This document shows positions 61,001 through 64,000 of a stretch of DNA of 64,000 bases, one piece after another. Below the pieces are notes generated by a model that saw only the letters and a program-made list of their open reading frames with translations, did not search any database and was not told the DNA's origin. Origin of the DNA: Phoronis australis (lineage: Eukaryota > Phoronida > Phoronidae); NCBI GenBank assembly GCA_002633005.1, contig NMRA01000172.1, positions 424,348 to 488,347 on the forward strand, written 5' to 3'. The translations under genes were made by a program, and so were the position numbers. Within the stretch, counting starts at the first letter, position 1. The number at the start of each line of letters is the position of its first letter.

Positions 61001-63924
61001 TTCGTTTATCCAAGCCTGTTTGGGAGACGAAGGAAGGCTCGGAGGGTTCGACGAAACACAGTTTTCGTTCCAGTGCACAAGTTTTTGTGGCACGAATTCA
61101 TGGAACTTTGGTGAGAGACACGGAAGTTCCTTGCTCTTAACTTTGTTTGCGTAGCTCGGTGACACGTCTTTATCTGCATTGAGGTTCAACGTATTTTCAT
61201 CCTCTGTCCATTTTGCAATGTCGTTCGTAGGAGTGGTACACTTTTCTGTTTTAGAAATCGTCGCATTCTTTTCTGTCGGCGATTTTATTGAAGTAACCTC
61301 GAGTGATGAAACGTCCTCAGGTTTATTACGCTTGGTCGGTGACGGGATGCACGAGGGTCTATAGTCAACATGACGTTTTCCGCCGTTAGTGGAATCTATT
61401 ATTTTCAACGGTGACCTGTTGCGAGTAATCGCTGGCTTTATTTCACTTCTGACAGCTTCCTTCTTCTTTCGAATTCGTTTTCCAGTCACGCTTGCGTTTT
61501 CGTTATTCAGGCGTAGAGGCGACCGCGTACGGATATTTTTTAAACTAGAGTTTAGCCTGGATGTTTGGTTAGTTGAAGCAATGTCCCTCCGACCTGACAT
61601 CCCATTGGTGTTGCCATAGCAACGGCCAGGTTGTATTACCTTTATTCCACCGCACGCGCCCATGGAACTCTCGTCTACTTCCGTCTGTTCTTGGCGACTT
61701 TCGTCGGGGTCACTAGCAGCCTTCTTGGCCGCCCTCTTTTGCTTCCTGGTCATTTGAACAGTGAATGTGTCAAATGCCGTGTCTACGTCTATAAGATCTG
61801 CAGTGTTCATTCGCGGATTCACATCGTCGACGTTCATTTTGGCACGCCCAGTTTCACTCTTCAGGGAAACTTTTTCAGTCACAGACGAGCTCTCTGTATA
61901 CGTTAAACTGGGATTTGGTTTTGCATTGATTTCTTCTTCACTGGGTCCTTTTCGTTTTCGTTTTTGGGTTTTCCTGTTTGATAAATTAAAATTTGTCAAT
62001 TGAGAAACCCATGACTAGTAAAATGGTGTTTTTAGAAAATAAAGTGTAGAAAACTGAGAACAATCACTTAAAAACATGAAAAATGAAGTATAAGAAACAA
62101 TGAATAACAGTTAACCAAGAACCTAAAATTCGCGCATCAAGAACGTTTACGTATGCTGTTGAAATAAAAGCACATTCAAATGTTATTCCAAAGAGTCGGT
62201 CACCTTTTTTCTCTCTTCTTCTCAGCTCTTCTTTTCGTCTCTTCTTCCTCCTCTAGCAGCGTTTTCATGTTTTCTTCGCTGACCGTTGCCTTAAGCGTCC
62301 GATGAACTTCGTCGACGAGTGTTGTTAACTTCGCAAAGTTGCTTTCTAGAGCATTCTTGGGTATACATGTAGGTCGACCAAATGCCTTTGGCAAGTATTT
62401 GTAAAAATCTAACACATCTGTGCATATAGACTGAATAAACCGCAAGTACTGACTCCATGGACTTTCCGTGCACGTTGCTCTGGTCTTTCTGTGAACATGG
62501 TCGAAGGACTTAATGAGCACCTTGCAATTGGCAAACATCCACTGTTTCCCTACAGATGTCGTACTGGCAGAAATCGTCGCCGTGGTGGCGCACAAGTGAA
62601 TTATATCCAGGTCGCCGACACGAGAATCCTCACTCGCGTACTTGCCCGATTTGGTGAGCATGTTCACTAGTATCTTACTGGCTTCTGACGTGATGTACAA
62701 ATCTACGAATCTTTGGTCGTTGTGGAGAAGACAGAACGACAACAACAGGAGGCAACACTGTGCTAAAAGAACGTTGCTCGTCATAGAATTGTTGGGGAGG
62801 GAGGGTGTCCTCAAGAGACACTCGAAAACACTAGACTCGAACAGCACGTCCCGGACGTCGGATATGAGAGCCATTGACACCACGTTTGCTATTATTGCAA
62901 AGACGATTTCCGGATTTTTTACGCCTTTGCGTATGAGTTTAATTCGCCTCTGCAGAAATATAATAAAAGTTCGGCTTTGTGAGTCATTATTATACCATTA
63001 TAGATGCTAAATATTAAATGCTATTCTTCGTATCAATAACAAACACTAACTTGAGAGAGAAGCAACTATTATTTTGTCCTTGATCTCACGAATACATGTC
63101 AAAATGGCAGAGGTCTTTTGCAAAAGTACAACAGCAATAGTGATTTTGATAGTTCAGTGTATTTCGTTGAAACTGTAACCGCACAGAGATGCAAGTAGAT
63201 CATGGGCAAGCAGTGACTGTTGCAGGCATCGCAATTCGATACCTAGTGTTAAGCCAAGTCAAAGATTACGCAAGTCCACCGAGGGTGTTTCACGTTGTAC
63301 TCTTATGTTCGGCTACAATATGCTTTTTCAGGGACTTAATTTATCATATTTAGAACAGTGACGACACAGTGAATAGTTGTTAATGTTTGACGACCATAAA
63401 GTGATGCTATCTAAGATAGAAGTGGCCCAAACTTCACAACCTGGCTCTTTCCATTTCTTGTCAGTTTTTAGCATTTCTGTACCGGCCTTACTTTTTGAAG
63501 GCTCTTCCTTACCGTTCCTCGTCCCTCTCTTCCATTTTGGATCCGTCCTTCTCTTCAATAGACCATTCATAAGCTGGATGATAAAGCCTGTTGAGAGCGT
63601 TATCTAAACAGTTTTTATATTACCGTTTCAACGGGTTGGTTTACACGAAATGCTTAAACATGAAAACGTATCCCTGAGGACGGGGTATTGGTAGAAATAC
63701 CTTAAACAACGTTTCTTATGCCCCATGATAAGTCTAGCAGCAACAGGTGAACAGTGCATATACTTTATGACAGAGATTTCATTTGATACATGTACCTAGA
63801 CTTGGTCGTCTCTTACTTTGATGTGTTTCTGTATCTGTCCTCTCTGCATAATAACCGCGAGTAAATAATTGAAACACTCCTTAGTAGCATATATGAACGC
63901 CCAACAAATCGCTGTTAGTCCGTC
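51256..63924 (-). CDS. RNase L/IRE1-type protein: ankyrin, ARM-like, linker, pseudokinase, KEN (5' partial)
   Basis: Eleven exons seen, 5' end beyond the window: 63817-63924, 62204-62949, 60000-61973, 59484-59628, 57290-57475, 56843-56951, 55192-55474, 54243-54320, 53321-53390, 52706-52824, 51256-51418. All borders are GT..AG with matching phase; 3981 nt encode 1326 residues plus stop. Order, numbering from the first visible residue: part of an ankyrin repeat (1-36), helical ARM/HEAT-like region ending in a Glu/Lys/Arg coiled coil (37-300), low-complexity linker (about 300-900), kinase-like domain (about 930-1184), KEN domain (1185-1326, beginning HPYFW and ending near DPWLYFREKTPKLFLAVYDI). 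This order is that of RNase L, the 2-5A-activated antiviral ribonuclease, apart from the large central insertion. Kinase and nuclease residues are substituted (see separate entries), so an RNA-cleaving role is doubtful. Confidence 0.85.
53705..53836. repeat. Dispersed repeat family C, copy 2
   Basis: Collinear with 30310-30450 (CAGTAGCTGTCTC, GCCAAAATCACGTTTT, CTTGCTTTTTAG, AGCGTAGGTCCTCTAG). It directly abuts a family B element, so the two may be nested or one composite element. Confidence 0.6.
53845..54085. mobile_element. Palindromic repeat family B, copy 2
   Basis: Left end GGGGCTCCATTCCAAGAAAA then CTGACTTAG; right end CTTAAGCCAGTTTCTTGGAA. The two ends are inverted copies of each other. 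It lies in an intron of the RNase L-like gene and has no ORF. Confidence 0.6.
54863..55002. other. Assembly gap, 140 N
   Basis: A run of N inside the intron between the pseudokinase C-lobe and the first KEN exon. It does not interrupt coding sequence in this model. Confidence 1.
55003..55039. repeat. Poly-G tract, 37 bases
   Basis: An uninterrupted G run touching the gap. It is probably the cause of the assembly break; its true length is unknown. Confidence 0.97.
55192..59628 (-). CDS. Pseudokinase exons of the RNase L-like gene (join)
   Basis: Exons 59484-59628, 57290-57475, 56843-56951, 55192-55474. The N-lobe reads TIFLGVRTDGAEIAIKRI: the ATP-anchoring Lys is kept (residue 963) but there is no Gly-rich loop. 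The catalytic-loop HRD is HLN (1049-1051, Asp to Asn). The DFG position is GFS (1069-1071, Asp to Gly). The C-lobe keeps the DV...G helix and GGKHPFG (VHYVATGGKHPFG), typical of IRE1/RNase L kinases. Phosphotransfer is therefore unlikely; nucleotide or ligand sensing remains possible, as in RNase L. Confidence 0.85.
55960..56010 (+). repeat. Possible tRNA-derived SINE fragment
   Basis: GGGAGTTCGACCCCGGGC resembles a Pol III B box and T-arm. No convincing A box or acceptor stem is seen upstream, so this is not a tRNA gene. Confidence 0.25.
56399..56649. mobile_element. Palindromic repeat family B, copy 3
   Basis: Begins GGGGTCTGTTCCAAGAAACT and ends AACTAAGTCAGTTTTTGGAT then AGGCCCC: inverted ends of about 25 bp. 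It lies in an intron of the RNase L-like gene and is non-coding. Confidence 0.65.
58634..58814 (+). CDS. Weak candidate exon opposite the RNase L-like gene
   Basis: Open frame SPQFTKSETQFSEATVAKFK, then INFSSLRDINVEDSYLATE, with a donor (ATCAG then GTAATT). The acceptor side is purine-rich and poor. No family recognised. Confidence 0.22.
60000..61973 (-). CDS. Large linker exon of the RNase L-like gene
   Basis: 657 codons in one exon. It begins with a basic patch (KTQKRKRKGPSEEE), then a long Ser/Thr/Pro/Asn-rich stretch containing a second basic segment (MTRKQKRAAKKAA), several RSPL- and SPTK-type phosphorylatable sites, and a PPPGFE motif. The last roughly 45 residues become helical (LRWQHLISVMLEKKAGILQL) and lead into the kinase domain. 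The basic patches could be nuclear localisation signals. The donor splits an Ile codon that the next exon completes. Confidence 0.85.
62204..62949 (-). CDS. ARM/HEAT-like helical exon of the RNase L-like gene
   Basis: 248 residues, almost all helical: RRIKLIRKGVKNPEIVFAII opens it, and hydrophobic helix pairs follow (VLLAQCCLLLLSFCLL, ILVNMLTKSGK, DIIHLCATTATIS). It ends in a charged coiled coil (LLEEEEETKRRAEKKREK). The spacing of helices suggests armadillo or HEAT repeats; no precise family can be named. Donor GTGACC, phase 2. Confidence 0.75.
63817..63924 (-). CDS. Ankyrin-repeat exon of the RNase L-like gene
   Basis: Encodes DGLTAICWAFIYATKECFNY, then LLAVIMQRGQIQKHIK. DGLTAL-x-WA-x(n)-EC-x(3)-LL is an ankyrin-repeat pattern. 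It joins in phase 0 to 62204-62949. More repeats would be expected upstream, outside the window. Confidence 0.7.
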
Positions 63925-64000
63925 CTGGAATAACAAATAATAAGCTATGAGCGCCGTAAAGTAGGTCTATCATCGAAAATTGACATCTTCAAATAAAACA

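Noticed and set aside
61631-62003. Plus-strand ORFs opposite the RNase L-like linker exon
   Set aside because: Shadows of the long minus-strand coding exon.
1-64000. CRISPR arrays, bacterial operons, viral or prophage genes, transposase or reverse transcriptase ORFs
   Set aside because: None seen; the sequence is intron-containing eukaryotic DNA and the transposon-like elements are all non-coding.

Overview
The window is metazoan nuclear DNA: short exons separated by long introns with GT..AG borders, about 40% GC, microsatellites, many small non-coding transposon-like repeats and one assembly gap (140 N). The mix of genes (a KIF12-type kinesin, an RNase L/IRE1-type pseudokinase-KEN protein, a fibronectin-type-I-like secreted protein) suggests a marine invertebrate, deuterostome or lophotrochozoan. 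I cannot fix the phylum from the sequence. All gene models below were joined by hand by requiring an open frame, splice borders and matching intron phase; there is no transcript evidence.

Layout. Bases 162-33342 (minus strand) hold a complete 15-exon KIF12-like kinesin gene. It encodes 740 residues, or 760 if a second, duplicated splice donor in exon 7 is used. Its introns contain other probable coding material on the same strand: a 488-codon ORF at 10403-11869 and weaker candidates near 9139, 16693 and 23707. From 33343 to 43774 the DNA is mostly non-coding and repeat-rich. It holds three minus-strand exon candidates of unrecognised genes (37887-38019, 39293-39582, 40444-40654) and a plus-strand pair of ORFs overlapping by ATGA (38593-39080). 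From 43775 to 50325 lies a probable plus-strand secreted protein gene: a candidate signal-peptide exon and two well supported Cys-rich exons carrying FN1/VWC-like modules. It converges on the gene at 51256-63924 (minus, continuing past the window's right edge). That gene has an ankyrin repeat, a helical ARM/HEAT-like region, a roughly 660-residue low-complexity linker, a pseudokinase and a KEN ribonuclease-type domain. This is the RNase L order of domains with a very large insertion, and with substitutions in both the kinase and nuclease active sites.

Most notable observations: (1) an in-frame 60-bp tandem duplication that copies the 3' end of kinesin exon 7 together with its splice donor, so two in-phase isoforms are possible; (2) the divergent RNase L-like protein; (3) several foldback/MITE families, one with 46-base inverted termini and a 5-bp target duplication.
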